Part shown: piece by piece, positions 51,957 to 63,500 of the stretch | Numbering within the stretch: the stretch's first letter is position 1 | Layout of the letters: each line of letters opens with the position of its first letter | Source: Trichomonas vaginalis G3 | Lineage: Eukaryota > Parabasalia > Trichomonadida > Trichomonadidae | Assembly: GCF_026262505.1 (NCBI RefSeq) | Contig: NC_067206.1 | Location: 1-64,000, forward strand | DNA length: 64,000 bases | Direction of reading: 5' to 3' | Notes under the pieces: model-generated | What the model was told of the DNA's origin: nothing | Database searches by the model: none | Seen by the model: only the letters and a program-made list of their open reading frames with translations | Position numbers and translations under genes: made by a program

Positions 51957-53424
51957 ATGATTTCGGTGGACTTAGAGGAGCTTATTGCTTTTGGTATTAA
52001 ACAGGAAGTCAAGGGCGGTGTCCCATACAGAAGAAGAACGGGATCTCCAAAGCAATATGTCACTTATTCATGTTCGTATCCCCTATGCAAGGCAAAATTT
52101 AGGGTTGAAGAACAAAATGGAGTGTTTACTATAAGCAAAGTTAATGAAGAATTGCCATCATATAGGAGTTGAAATGGGTTCACATTACGCGAGTAAATTT
52201 TATCAAAAATGGATCGAACTTTATATTAAAAACGGTGGAAAGCAATTTCTTGCTCAAAAAGCATTTTTTGATAAGTTCGGAATTGATACGAATAACAAAG
52301 AAACGATGAAACTTTTCGCGCAGTCTACTGATGCTTTAAAGCACAAATTTTATCGCCTTGATTAGATTATTGCACAAAGATTATCAAACGATCTTTACAC
52401 TTCTTTGGAAGCATTTTTGAATAATTTACAGGAAGAGTGCCCAGATGATCTCGTTCAATTTGATTACAATAGAGATTTTTCCGAGTTTACAATCATATAT
52501 GCACCTTTTGCTGCAAAAGAATTGGTGCATAGCATTGATAACCCTCTCCACGTCGATTCCACTCATTCTTTAATTAAAGGAAAGATCCAATTGTTTGCAG
52601 TAACAATGAAAACAAGTCAAAACACAATTTTCCCCTTTTGCTATTTTTTAGTGAACCCTCAGACATCTGAAAAAATTCAAGAATGTTTGGTGAAATTCTG
52701 TGAGTTTGCGCACCTGGATCCACAGCATTGGAGCGCTGACTGTGCGCTAAACATTGCTCGCGCAATTGAGGATGGATTTCCTCTTGCGCAGCTCAGTTGG
52801 TGCGCTGTGCATGTTTTACGCGCATGTGCAAAAGTTGGAAGCTATTTTGACAATCCACAGAATTTTGAGAACTTCTATTTAGCAATGGACTTTTTGACAT
52901 TACGTGCAGATGCAACGAATGCAGAAAAGCTGGCTGAAGAGTCTGATGAAACATATGAGTTCTTGACAACAATGTTAGAAGAAGAAGAACCGCGCGCTTT
53001 GAAGTATTTCGATAAACAATGGAGAAGAACCAAAGAACATTGGATGATGTTATATCGTGGAGAAGGTGATTCCACGAATAACATTGCGGAATCACACTTT
53101 CATCAATTAAAGCAAACATTTTTCTTGGGTAAGAAAAATGAGCGCATTGATGACATCGTCATAACTCTCATCACTGTTGTGATTCCAAATGCGATTATTA
53201 AGGTTCAAGTCGCTAATGTTTTGAATGAAGAAAGAGCAGTAAGAATTCTTACAAGGGCAGGTAATCAGATTGTTGAGCAAAGAGCTTCAAAACACGATGA
53301 ATGTTTGAAATTAATTCAACACATTTTGGAAATTGTCGAAAGCCGAAGGATTGAACCTAATGTCCTTATTCCATCTTTGAAGGCAATATTAAATTTGGCA
53401 CAAAGAAGTTTAAAGGAAGAGTAA
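51957..53424 (+). pseudogene. MULE transposase pseudogene (copy B)
   Basis: Same gene as 13080-14549 with the same in-frame TAG (52363-52365). In addition two bases (CA) are missing at about 52152 within the zinc finger, just before its His pair, so the N-terminal part shifts frame here. The DDE region (52405-53424) is identical to copy A: HVDSTHSL, SADCALN, NNIAESHFHQLK. The Inr-like TCATTTTT precedes the ATG at 51957. Confidence 0.85.
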
Positions 53425-53631
53425 GCAAGATTAGATAATTTGGACTTTTTTTAAAATTAATGAATAAACAGTATATTTTTGAAGTGTAAGCTTATTTACC
53501 TGAAGCTATATTACTTAATATAACATTCAAAGTATTATTGCTATTTATTGGAGAACAAATTTATGTAATTTTCACATGAAAATTGATAAATTTGTATTTC
53601 CTTATGATAATCAATTTTTGTATTTGTAGAG

Positions 53632-55130
53632 AGTCTCCCTGCATGATATCAAGACTTGGCTATTAGTCTTTATCCATTTTTGAAAATTGTATTGTAAATT
53701 GTAAGAATTTCCGAATACTACTACTATAAAATATAATTGCTTATCAATGTATATTCTCCCTGCATGATATCAAGACTTGGCTATTAGTCTTTATCCATTT
53801 TTGAAAATTGTATTGTAAATTGTAAGAATTTCTGAATACTACTACTATAAAATATAATTGCTTATCAATGTATATTCTCCCTGCATGATATCAAGACTTG
53901 GCTATTAGTCTTTATCCATTTTTGAAAATTGTATTGTAAATTATAAGAATTTCTGAATACTACTACTATTCTCGTTAACGAAAAAGGGGATTTGACGGAG
54001 TCAAATCCCCGCTCACAAAAAGCGGACTTTACATGTCAAATTTTAAATGCATGTAAGGTCCACTTTTATGAGTTTTAGGAAGGAATTGGAGGCCATGAGT
54101 TACTGACATTTCATCAGTATCTCATAGCCTCCAATTCCTTCGCAAAATGGGAGAAACTTTGTCCGAATAGTTTAACATTCGGACAAAGTTTCTCCCATTT
54201 TAAGAAGGAATTGGAGGGTAAGAGATATACCATATGAATGTATATCTCTTACCATCCAATTCCTTCTAGAAAGTGTCCAAACTTTGGGTTAATTGCAAAC
54301 TATTAACCCAAAGTTTGGACACTTTCAAGTGGAGATGGAAGGCTTTGGGGTATATATTAATACAATATACCTCAAAGCCTTCCATCTCCACTACAAATGG
54401 GAGAAACTTTGTCCGAATAGTTTAACATTCGGACAAAGTTTCTCCCATATTTCAATGTAATTGCTACCTGTGAGGTACTGATTTGAAGTCAGTGCTTCAC
54501 AGGTAGCAATATTCACAAAATTTAAAAACATTTTATCAGTTCGTTAGATAACCAGAGCCTCCTAGGTGCTGAACCAGAATCAGTGCCTAGGGGACTCTAG
54601 TTATCTATATAAATCTGAGAAACTTTGAGGAAATTGTTCGACATTTCCTCAAAGTTTCTCAGTAATTTAGTGAGGAATGTTCGTTATCGTGTAAATATTT
54701 ATAATATATACATGATAACAAACATTCCCCGCTAAAAGATGTAAAATCTTATAAGAAATAATTCCAAAAGAATAACAAATTTTATATGAAACTGAACCTT
54801 ATGATTTAGTGATTCAAGATCACCGCTTCATAAGATTCAGTTTCAATCTCAAGTATCTCAAAAGTAAGGCTCTATTTTTTGCCATGCAAAGTGTCACTTT
54901 TTGTCAAACCGTTTTTATCGTTTTCGTTTACAACACTATAAAATATAATTGCTTATCAATGTATATTCTCCCTGCATGATATCAAGACTTGGCTATTAGT
55001 CTTTATCCATTTTTGAAAATTGTATTGTAAATTGTAAGAATTTCCGAATACTACTACTATAAAATATAATTGCTTATCAATGTATATTCTCCCTGCATGA
55101 TATCAAGACTTGGCTATAAGTCTCTATTCA
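53632..55130. repeat. 121-bp tandem repeat, interrupted (copy B)
   Basis: Same array as 14757-16375 but with two instead of three units right of the hairpin element. It is therefore 121 bp shorter. Confidence 0.95.
53970..54934. mobile_element. Non-coding hairpin-array element (copy B)
   Basis: Same length and, as far as I could compare, same sequence as 15095-16059, flanked by ACTAT. All 13 hairpins are kept (coordinates of copy A plus 38875). Confidence 0.85.
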
Positions 55131-55760
55131 TTATGAGTATGACCCCATTTTTTTACAAAAAGTGCCGAATTGCAACTTTGTCCCAATCTCAATATCGAAT
55201 TCAATTTTCATATTGTAAAGTATGTTGGATTGACTAAATTACGGATTTTTACAACAATATCTCACGTTTGTTATATGAGATATTGTATTCTCTACGAAAA
55301 ACTTTTTCCATACCTCTTTCCATAACAAATTCAATTGCAAGAAATGATATGGCTCTGTAAACAAATACGAGCAAAATCTCATCTAGCGACTAGAATATTA
55401 AAATGAAGTAATTTTTTGTTTAAATCAATTATAAAATGAATAAAAACTTGACTTTTACTCTTCTTATTCAAGTATATTTCTAATTTAGTTCACGCCTTAT
55501 CTGTGTATTGTATATATCAATTTAGAATTAATGATAATGAGGAAAATATTTTTGATTTAAAATAAGTTTTTAAAATCCGCCTTCATTTCATCACCATATG
55601 TTGTACATAAAGCGATGGCATTACAAATTATGCTTAATTTATCAGTTTAAGACTCCAAAAAAAATTCGAAAATTCAAAAATGAAATTCAAAATTTAAATG
55701 TTTCTCTTGAAAAAATCAATTTCGAAAAAAATTTGGATAATCAAAGTACTGGACAGTTAG
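55131..55760. other. Gene-free flank, cut by Polinton 2
   Basis: Corresponds to 16376-17001 of copy A. No gene. A 92-codon plus-strand frame (55598-55876) crosses the junction into Polinton 2 and is chance. Confidence 0.7.
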
Positions 55761-55983
55761 TATACAAGTCTTGGGTATGGTGGCACTGCGTTCCACTTTA
55801 CCCAATACTTGTGAATTTGACACTTTACAAAACCGTTAACGTATATTTTACAACACAAACGACAACACTAACTTAACCTTAAATATTTACAAAGCCGCCA
55901 ACCACTTCACTTCACTAACGAACTCACTAATGTAAAAATAAACGTTCTCACTATCGTTCTCACTAACAACTTCACTAATGTTC
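55761..55983 (+). repeat. Left end of Polinton 2
   Basis: Begins with an internal inverted repeat, ACAAGTCTTGGGTA against TACCCAATACTTGT (55763-55811), followed by sequence rich in short repeats of the type TTCACTAACGAACTCACTAA (55900-55985). The extent of the terminal repeat cannot be set without the right end. Confidence 0.65.
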
Positions 55984-56268
55984 TCATAAATTTTCCTCAA
56001 TATCTTCATCATCAGTGTTAACCCTATTGTAGTCATACTTGAAGCCATAAACTTTCTCTAACTTCTTAACGTACAATTTACATAACTTACCTTCGTCATC
56101 GTATGGTTTAATGATATAACTATTTCTATCTTTATACACAGTCAATGAAAAGTCAACTGGTCTCGGATGTATTTGAAAGAACATGTTATGCTCAGGAAGG
56201 AAGAATAAATGTTTAAATGTATGTTTGTTATATGTTTTGATTTGTATGAGTTGCTTTTGTTCTGTCAT
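55984..56268 (-). CDS. Polinton 2: 94-residue protein sharing the HNH-gene C-terminal segment
   Basis: MTEQKQLIQIKTYNKHTFKH to LYVKKLEKVYGFKYDYNRVN with an acidic end. The stretch DDEGKLCKLYVKKLEKVYGF corresponds to DTDGKYIRLYLNKFKKLYGI at the end of the HNH endonuclease of Polinton 1. No nuclease motif is present, so it may be a stand-alone DNA-binding domain of that type. Confidence 0.5.
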   Translation of the reverse strand: MTEQKQLIQIKTYNKHTFKHLFFLPEHNMFFQIHPRPVDFSLTVYKDRNSYIIKPYDDEGKLCKLYVKKLEKVYGFKYDYNRVNTDDEDIEENL

Positions 56269-56379
56269 TTACATCCAAATAAAAATTTTCAGTAAAATAA
56301 AAAAATAAACTTAAAATTAATGATATCACCACCCTCACACGTATGAAAACATAGCACAAAAATAAATTTAGGGTAGCAT

Positions 56380-56391
56380 GTTAGATCTAAC
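56380..56391. promoter_or_regulatory. Polinton 2: palindrome GTTAGATCTAAC
   Basis: Same core as the sites in Polinton 1, preceded by TTTAGGGTAGCAT and followed by ACGTTTTCTAACACG. It lies between two co-oriented minus-strand genes, about 110 bases upstream of the start of the gene at 55984-56268. Confidence 0.7.
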
Positions 56392-56432
56392 ACGTTTTCT
56401 AACACGTTTTCTAACCTTGTGAATTCATTGCT

Positions 56433-56684
56433 TTATAACTCACTGTCGTCTGCTTTCTCCAACTCTTCTAACTTCTTCTTAAGTTCAGCAATGTTGTCCT
56501 CATGAAGTTTAATCTTTCTCAAAATTCCTTCTTTATCTAATGGTTGCTTTATCTTTCTAAACTGAACTCTACCATCCTTCATAGTATGAACGTAAAAACC
56601 TTCTGGAACCGCTCCTGATTTAATGTATTCTACCAAAAACTTTTGTTTCATTGCTTCAGTGACTTTAGTCGTCATTTCAATCAA
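56433..56684 (-). CDS. Polinton 2: 83-residue protein with C-terminal coiled coil
   Basis: MIEMTTKVTEAMKQKFLVEY, then IKSGAVPEGFYVHTMKDGRV and a Leu/Lys/Glu-rich helix (ILRKIKLHEDNIAELKKKLE). It may start at the second Met (TTKVTEAM follows) as the AT-rich leader TTTTTATTTGATTGAA covers the first codons. Whole; function unknown. Confidence 0.5.
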   Translation of the reverse strand: MIEMTTKVTEAMKQKFLVEYIKSGAVPEGFYVHTMKDGRVQFRKIKQPLDKEGILRKIKLHEDNIAELKKKLEELEKADDSEL

Positions 56685-56723
56685 ATAAAAATTTTAATAT
56701 TAAATAAAAATAACGTTATTTTT

Positions 56724-57182
56724 TCAGTAAGGAAACGCAGGAGTTTTACGATTTATTTGAGGAGTAGGTTCTGGTTTAAATGTTGGAGTCGGTTTTGGAG
56801 TTGACTTTTGAACAGGAGTTTGTAATTCCATAGGTTCAGGAGTTATTGAAGGTGTTGTTTGTGAAGGCGTTGGTTTTGGCGATGGTGTCGGGGTTTGTTT
56901 AACTTCAGCTACTTCAGTATTATTTACAACATTTGCTTTATTTCTTTTCAACATCATTACTGCTCCTGCTGTAGCTAGCAAACCTAGTGGGAGACCATAT
57001 CTTATATAAGGACTTGACCAAATGCTATTTTTGACAGGAGCTGGTGGAACACCTAACCTTGGTGAAACTGCTCTTTGCCATTGTGCAGCTCGTAAGAAAT
57101 ATTCAATAGGTGCTCCATAATCGTTTGGTAAAGTTTGTTTCACAGATGGTGAAGGTTCACGAGAGCTTGATGAAGAACTCAT
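56724..57182 (-). CDS. Polinton 2: membrane protein with Pro/Thr-rich tail
   Basis: 152 residues, whole. Ser-rich start (MSSSSSSREPSPSVKQTLPN), one transmembrane helix at about residues 59-78 (YIRYGLPLGLLATAGAVMML) followed by KRNK, then a Pro/Thr-rich tail (PTPSPKPTPSQTTPSITPEP). It is next to the capsid gene and co-oriented with it; a virion membrane or membrane-piercing role is possible but not shown. Confidence 0.6.
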   Translation of the reverse strand: MSSSSSSREPSPSVKQTLPNDYGAPIEYFLRAAQWQRAVSPRLGVPPAPVKNSIWSSPYIRYGLPLGLLATAGAVMMLKRNKANVVNNTEVAEVKQTPTPSPKPTPSQTTPSITPEPMELQTPVQKSTPKPTPTFKPEPTPQINRKTPAFPY

Positions 57183-57212
57183 TTATAAGCTTTAAAAATA
57201 AACGTTCATCCT

Positions 57213-58787
57213 TTATTCCTCACTGTCGTCAGTTGCTAAGTTATAGTCGTCAAGTCTTATTATTGGTATGCCTGACTGTCTTACTTGTATTGCAAAGCAA
57301 CAATCCCTCATAAATCCAATAAGTGGCTTTGGTACATTTTCAGTTGCTAGTTCAATAGGTCCTTTAACAGACAATTTGTATGTTATTGGAGCAGTAGATG
57401 TTTGACCTTGCTGGAAGCAAAAGTCCACTTCTGTTGGAAAACCACATAAGAAATGTGTGTTGTCATAGCTATCCCATTTATGTTCCACACTACCATCATC
57501 CACCAATGACCTCATAACATCTTCATTAAATCCTATCATATCATTGTTTGTATTGCAAGCGTTCGCAACCATTTCATAAAATACAGGTCCATATGATTTT
57601 TCAGGTTCTGCAGGCATATTTCCATAAGCTCCCATGGAAAGCTGAAGATATTTAAACTTAGGGTTCTCAAAATTAACATAATAGTTGTCTTTCTTTCTAA
57701 ATAGTGCCCAAATACTTTTAACATTAATAGGCGTATAAGCTGCTGTAAATGTTGCACTTGAACTATCTGTATTCTTTGAGAATGAACCGTCCATAGGAAT
57801 CCAATCCATAACTTTAACAGGAAAACATAAAGCCTCGTTTGTATAATGTTCTACAAGTTCTGTATAAATGTTAGGGTCTAAAGAGAATGACTTTGGATGA
57901 ATGAAACATTCATTAAAATCCATCTTTGTTCGAAATAGTTGCTGGGTTACAGTTGTAATAGTAACTGTTCCACTAGCTTCTACTGCCTTCGTTATCATAG
58001 TGAATGGTTCATTCCATGGAACAAATTTATTTGTCGGTGGATTTGAATCTGAAGCAAATGCAACTTTAAGAGTTGGATTGAAAGCAATGATATCATTTAC
58101 AGATATAGATGTGCATTGTAAGGCGTCGCTACTGAACTTTACTTTAAGCTGAATGTTTCCTGCAAAAGCTGGAATAAATCGAATAGCTTCTAATGGAAGG
58201 AATCTTCTAACAGGAATTCTTAAACGAAGCTTAAAATCAAATGATTTTCCTGCTGTAATTGGACCACTAACAATTTGTCCTGTTCTGCATGTTCCCGAAT
58301 GACTCCATACATCTTCATGTCGAGTCTTTGAGAAAACATCTACTTTCTTTATTTGTTCGGTAGTTTGTGAGTTTGAAGTTATATATGCTTCTTCTCTTGC
58401 GTTGTCTTGAGAATATACGATACGACCATTTGCAAGGATTTGATATCCAGCAACTGCATAGAAAGCGTCATCGAAACCAATCCAAAATCCTGGTGGGTTT
58501 GTTTTATTGGAACCTGAACCAATTTCTTTATCTGCAATAAATTGACCTTCCATTTTATACGTAATGAATGTATTGTAAAGGTCCAACATATTTTCACCAG
58601 GAGGTGAGAGATTGAATGTTACCCATGTGTTATCTTTAGCAGTTCCAGGTTGTGATGGAATCTTTGCGTCAGAATATTTTCTATTAGTGTCACCAATTTG
58701 AACTGCATTGTCTATGATATCGAAATATGAGCGAATCTGATGAATATGCTCTGCTGGAGTAAATTCGTTTAGCTGTTCGTTCTGCAT
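57213..58787 (-). CDS. Polinton 2: major capsid protein
   Basis: 524 residues, whole, the usual size for Polinton double-jelly-roll capsid proteins. Beta-rich throughout, with WVTFNLSPPGENMLDLYNTF near the N-terminus and LRIPVRRFLPLEAIRFIPAF at the end of the first half, matched by the broken capsid gene in Polinton 1 (RFLRYLPNWAGKISIE). The C-terminal half contains a typical VKVMDWIPMDG loop and ends KDCCF-like, IPIIRLDDYNLATDDSEE. It would assemble into icosahedral shells. The upstream leader has AAAAATATTTTTATCTGAAG before the ATG. Confidence 0.78.
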   Translation of the reverse strand: MQNEQLNEFTPAEHIHQIRSYFDIIDNAVQIGDTNRKYSDAKIPSQPGTAKDNTWVTFNLSPPGENMLDLYNTFITYKMEGQFIADKEIGSGSNKTNPPGFWIGFDDAFYAVAGYQILANGRIVYSQDNAREEAYITSNSQTTEQIKKVDVFSKTRHEDVWSHSGTCRTGQIVSGPITAGKSFDFKLRLRIPVRRFLPLEAIRFIPAFAGNIQLKVKFSSDALQCTSISVNDIIAFNPTLKVAFASDSNPPTNKFVPWNEPFTMITKAVEASGTVTITTVTQQLFRTKMDFNECFIHPKSFSLDPNIYTELVEHYTNEALCFPVKVMDWIPMDGSFSKNTDSSSATFTAAYTPINVKSIWALFRKKDNYYVNFENPKFKYLQLSMGAYGNMPAEPEKSYGPVFYEMVANACNTNNDMIGFNEDVMRSLVDDGSVEHKWDSYDNTHFLCGFPTEVDFCFQQGQTSTAPITYKLSVKGPIELATENVPKPLIGFMRDCCFAIQVRQSGIPIIRLDDYNLATDDSEE

Positions 58788-58828
58788 GTATTTACTTCAG
58801 ATAAAAATATCTATTTACTTCATTATTC

Positions 58829-59247
58829 TCACTCTTCTTCTTGGATTCGTGGTGGAAGTTGTTTCTTGACATTTTCAATGAACTGTACATTCTCTTTTGT
58901 CTCAACTTCTTTCACTGGCGGGTCAGGGTTCTTTGACTCGGTTTGTTTTTCAATGAAATTCACGAACTTTGCAATAAGCTCTTGGTTCGTTATTGAAAGA
59001 ACATCTGGCTTCTTTTCTTCTTGTTCTATTGACTTTTCAGTTTGAACAGAAGGTTTTATATGGGCTTCGTGGACTTCACCCTTGCCATGCACCTTAATGT
59101 TGTCGCTCTCTGCATTCGCTAATGGAACCTTTCTTTTTCTTACATATATTTTACCATCTTTACTCTGACTTACATAATAGAAAGGATGTTGTATTCCTCT
59201 GCGTCATTTAATATAATAGACTCTCGTTCTGATTTTGACAAGCTCAT
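58829..59247 (-). pseudogene. Polinton 2: Lys/Glu-rich protein, broken
   Basis: Starts MSLSKSERESIILNDAEEYN at 59247; the later part contains KPSVQTEKSIEQEEKKPDVL and a helical AKFVNFIEKQTESKNPDPPV and ends in RIQEEE. Acidic, probably disordered; just upstream of the capsid gene and co-oriented. Function unknown. Broken. Confidence 0.45.
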
Positions 59248-59292
59248 TTTACATCGGTTAAAGTTTTAATTTAGTTTTTTATCTACAGTCAA

Positions 59293-59649
59293 ATGACTCA
59301 GACAAGCCCTACGGACAAGACCCAAGGGGTCATAGATGTTGAAGCATTGAAGAAAGAAATTCGTGAGCAAATTTTATCCGAACTGAAGGAACAAAAACAA
59401 GAACAAAAGCCAGAGAGACCAAAGAGAAAACTTAGTGAAAAACAACTTGCTGCATTAGCTGCTGGAAGACAAAAGAACCCACGTTTGCTGGCAAAGAAAG
59501 CTAGAGAAGAAGCAAAAGCAAAGGAAGAACAAAAAGCAAAGAAGCTGAAGCAAAGAAAGAGTAAATGGTTTATTTTTATCCGAACTAAATGTATAGACAA
59601 ATACCTTTATCTGTTGCGTTCAGTAGTGAAAACCCTGACGTCAAAATAA
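59293..59649 (+). CDS. Polinton 2: basic helical protein
   Basis: MTQTSPTDKTQGVIDVEALK, then an alpha-helical Lys/Glu-rich region (EIREQILSELKEQKQEQKPE) and an Ala/Lys-rich basic part (KLSEKQLAALAAGRQKNPRL, AKKAREEAKAKEEQKAKKLK). Divergent from the gene at 59247. Basic helices suggest nucleic-acid or core binding; no domain recognised. The last 20 residues overlap the next gene in another frame and may not belong. Confidence 0.45.
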   Translation: MTQTSPTDKTQGVIDVEALKKEIREQILSELKEQKQEQKPERPKRKLSEKQLAALAAGRQKNPRLLAKKAREEAKAKEEQKAKKLKQRKSKWFIFIRTKCIDKYLYLLRSVVKTLTSK

Positions 59650-60444
59650 AGGGGAACAGAGTAACGTTTAAGTTTCCAACAGACTGGATTGTGAACATAA
59701 ATGAAGAGAAGTACATTGGCATAACATCTATGTATATAACACGTGCTTTCAGAAAGTTGACTTTATACTTCAAGTCGAGATAGAAAATGACGAACAGTCT
59801 TTAAGCGCCCAAAACATTCACATATACAAATACTTTAAAGACGATACAACATTGTTGCAATGTATGATTTCATTTAATGAGATGTTCGAGAAAAAGTTCA
59901 ACATTGAAGTACAAACTTTACAGCCTTTACGTGAGTTTCTTGCACAACTGAAAGAAGAAGGTAGTCAGCCACAACTTATAGACTTTCATTATGAATTTAA
60001 TGAAAATGAAGATGGAACACATGACTGTCAATTCATTGTATTCTCACCATTCAATGAAGTCGCTAAAAGAAAGAAAATCCATTACGTATAAGATTTCAAA
60101 TCTCCGAACCAAGTGATGATTTTAAGAATGTTTTCAATTATGATGCAATGCTTCCGAGGAAAAATGAATTTTCAAAGATTGTAACACCTGGCATTTGGGA
60201 TAGAAAGCAAGCAATACTTTACTCTAATATAGCCAAAGGCGTTGAAAATGAGTTCATTGGTCATACAAGAACTTCACCACTTCCTAACCCTAAATACTAT
60301 AAATTAACTGGCTTCAATCGTGAGTTTTGGATAGACATGTTCTCCACTCATGACCATAAATGTCCAGTGTTCTTGCCTCCAGACCATAAGGACTGTCTCT
60401 ACATTGAAGCACAACTCTTAAACTCTACCATCGCAGTATTGTAA
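59589..60444 (+). pseudogene. Polinton 2: candidate minor capsid protein, broken
   Basis: Starts MYRQIPLSVAFSSENPDVKI with a leader TTTTATCCGAACTAA; beta-rich sequence follows (NRVTFKFPTDWIVNINEEKY) and later DFHYEFNENEDGTHDCQFIV and FWIDMFSTHDHKCPVFLPPD. Its size and position near the capsid gene would suit a penton-type protein, but no motif proves it. Broken. Confidence 0.4.
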
Positions 60445-60552
60445 AATCTACGCTAGCTTTTTTTTATCACGAATGACCTCATTCATGACCTCATTCATGA
60501 CCTCATTGCTGACAAAAATAAGCCGCTAGCGGCAAGGGCGAAGCCCATGACC
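60445..60552. repeat. Polinton 2: spacer between converging genes
   Basis: Three direct repeats of ATGACCTCATTC at 60472-60510 and the short GC palindrome CCGCTAGCGG. It separates the plus-strand virion block from the minus-strand polymerase and could act as a terminator. Confidence 0.5.
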
Positions 60553-63500
60553 TCAGAACTTCAACTTACGAATAAAGCTTGTTTTAGTCGTTATTGAAAA
60601 GTTGAACTTTTCAGCAAAGCAAGGTTGACATGACTTACATAAGTCGAATGCAATCTCTTGACCATCATAAAGTGCTTTGTAAAGTTTCATTAAACTGAAC
60701 TCAGAGTCTTTGTCATATGTTCCAACAGGTATGTGAATGTTCTTATCTTCATTGTAATAGCATTGTATAGCTTCAGGAAACATTTCATTAGCGGTTAAAG
60801 CAATAACATCTTGCTTCACGCCTTTCATTCTGCAGTGAAATGCAACTTCATTTAAATCGTTAGTGAGTAAGTCTATGTAGGTCTTCTTTCCACAGAAAAT
60901 ACTTTTATAAGCTAAACTTTGTTTTCCAGGTGTTATTTCTGCAAAGTCGCTATGAAATTGACCAAGGTTCTTTCCTATAAGTTCGCGACCATATCTCTTC
61001 TTAAACTCTGCTGCAAGCTTTGGTATGTCTTCATTATATAAGTGCATACTGTCGGTATCCTGGTAAAAGATTTGAAGACCCATATCTTCAGCAGTACAGA
61101 ATACTTCATTCATAATACGTTTTGACATAGACAGAATATTAACACCAAGTGGACAGAAGTTAAAGTGTCTGCAAATGCTTTTCGTTAGCTTGAAAATAGT
61201 TTTATCTGAACCATCCAAACCTTCGAACTTCACTATATGGTTGTAATTTCTTATAGCATATCTTATAGCATCTTTGTCATTTACTATGGTTATTTTTGAC
61301 TCAATAGGAGATAGAATAGTTTTGCCATAAATGCTGTTCAGAATGAGTTTTATAATTTCTTGTAAGGGGTTTCCTTCTTTCTTATACTTTAACCTTAACT
61401 CAAACAACTTCTTTACTTCATCTCTTATTCTCATATCTCTGTTTCCATCGTAATAGTATCCTTGCAACACTTCACATTTGACATTGATATTTTATGAGGT
61501 CTTGTAATGTTATATGGTCAACATACATGAGACAGCAAGTGTTTGAACTTCTTGGAACGTTAAGTTCTGGATTTAGTTCAGGGTCGCAAACTATTAAATG
61601 AAAGTGTCTGGGTATACCAATCTCTGTTATCTTAATGAGAACAAAGAAGCCAGACATAAACTTTTCACCAATGGGTTCCTTTTGGTCATCATCGAATAAA
61701 TGTCTCATGAGATACTCTGTGCTTAACATTTCTTCCTTCAATACTTTTGGAATACCTTCTAAAGTATAAAGTCTTGCTATAGCTGAAGGATATAATGAAA
61801 CAGTGTCGAAGTCAGCAATGAGTTTCTTTTTGCTCTTTTGTTTCATGTTATCTGACAACATACATCTTCCACCTTGAATGCATCTCGAAATAAATTCTCT
61901 TGGTTTATTTGAGAGGTCATAAAGATTTCCATTCGGGAAGTATACTCTGTTCTCAAACAATTTGTTAGCAATAGAACAAATACTAACGTAGTCATAAACG
62001 TTTAAATCAAACTCTTTCAATAAGTCATTGCGGAACTTTACAAAACCTTCTCTTAAAATTCTTACATCTTGTTTGCAGTAAAACGTGCTATATTTTTCTA
62101 AGTCGAAGTGGTTTTCATCTATTCTGCAACCTTTGATGGAATCTATGTTTTTCATGAATGTATCTGCATCATGGATAAACTTACATGCTTCAGAAATGAC
62201 ACCAGTTCTGTTGTCATTTGCTAACAAAACACTGCTGTAGTAGTTATATGGAAATACTTCTTTCGGTCCTGTTTGTAAGTTAAACATAGCAGGAAATAGT
62301 TTAAGCTTCTTATTTATAACACTGTAAGAGTCTTTTATAATAATTGCCCGTCCTTTATATAAGCCAGTTATTTGCATTGTTCGTGAACCTTTAATGATGG
62401 GAGTTCCTTTCACTTCTGTCATGTGTCTTAAGATGAAGTTTATGTCATAACTGAGGTTATGGAAATATATTAAACTCTTGTCAGGAAGTCTTTCCAAAAA
62501 TTCTGTTGCACAGTTTTGACCCCAAATGCTTTCACTAACTGAACCATCTTCACTGTCATAACAGATGTTAAAAGCTTTATGAAAGCCATCCGTACTACAC
62601 TCAAAGTCAGCAAAGAAAACGTGCTCAGGTATGAATTTACATTTAGCTTTATTTACTTCTTTTGACTCTGCTTTCTTCTTCAGTTGTACACAATACTTTG
62701 GAGCATATGTCAAATCTTTAAATGGTGCAAGGTTCTGTTTATATAAGTCAGTCGTATATGTGAAAAGTTCTCCATAAGAAATAGGTTCGAAATATTTGCA
62801 CTCCCACAATGTTTTCATAACATCCCATAACGGTGTTGTTCTATCATAACGAACTACATATTTATCTTCTCTCTTTGTATAAATCTTCATCTGTTTCTCA
62901 ATGTTCATTCCACCACAAGCTTTGAGAATTTCTTTATAGTTTCGAATGAAGTATGTTGTCATTGGTAATCTTTCATTTAGCATGTAGTGGTCTTCAACAA
63001 GAAGTAAGTCAATAGTTCTAACAGTTTCGCATTCTTTTGGTATATATCTCTTTATTTCATTATGTCTTGAGTCATTGAAATAACCAATGGTAACATTAAA
63101 TGCTATACCTGTTGCGTCAGAAATTTCTTGTACTTTACTTTGAGGAAAGTCTCTAACACGAATGACTTCTCTCATGTGGTCAATAGTTTCTTCATTTACT
63201 CCAGCCTGAATGCAAGCATAAACGAAACAATTGTCCTCTGTCATAAGTGTTGCAGTTCTTTTGTTCAGTTCATTGAAGATTTGGTAGCGTTCAAGATTTA
63301 TAGGTAATGTGCAAAGATACTTCCAGAACTGACCGCTTCTCTTCTTATAAAACTTCTTTTCACCATTATCTTTCCAAAAGCTTTCTATAAGTGCTGGGTT
63401 TCCTGTTTGCTTAAGAGCTTCCAAAATGGCTTTCTGGTCATTTGTCAGTGTGCTTTCATCTCTATATGGTCTCTTTTTTGGTTTGCCTTTCTTTACATCT

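Larger units (their letters stand above)
43088..55760. repeat. Segmental duplication, copy B
   Basis: Nearly identical to 192-17001, without the hAT element (the empty target is CATATTTT at 44076-44083) and with one 121-bp repeat unit fewer. Its first 60 bases lie at 19660-19720, left of the first Polinton/Maverick. Identity to copy A stops at about 55760, inside the sequence GGACAGTTAG, where the second Polinton/Maverick starts. The continuation seen in copy A (second GT61-type gene) is therefore displaced beyond the window or missing here. Confidence 0.95.

Noticed and set aside
55598-55876. 92-codon frame across the start of Polinton 2
   Set aside because: Crosses the junction of flank and element; no motif.
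57901-58152. 83-codon plus-strand frame within the capsid gene of Polinton 2
   Set aside because: Antisense shadow of the whole 524-residue capsid gene.
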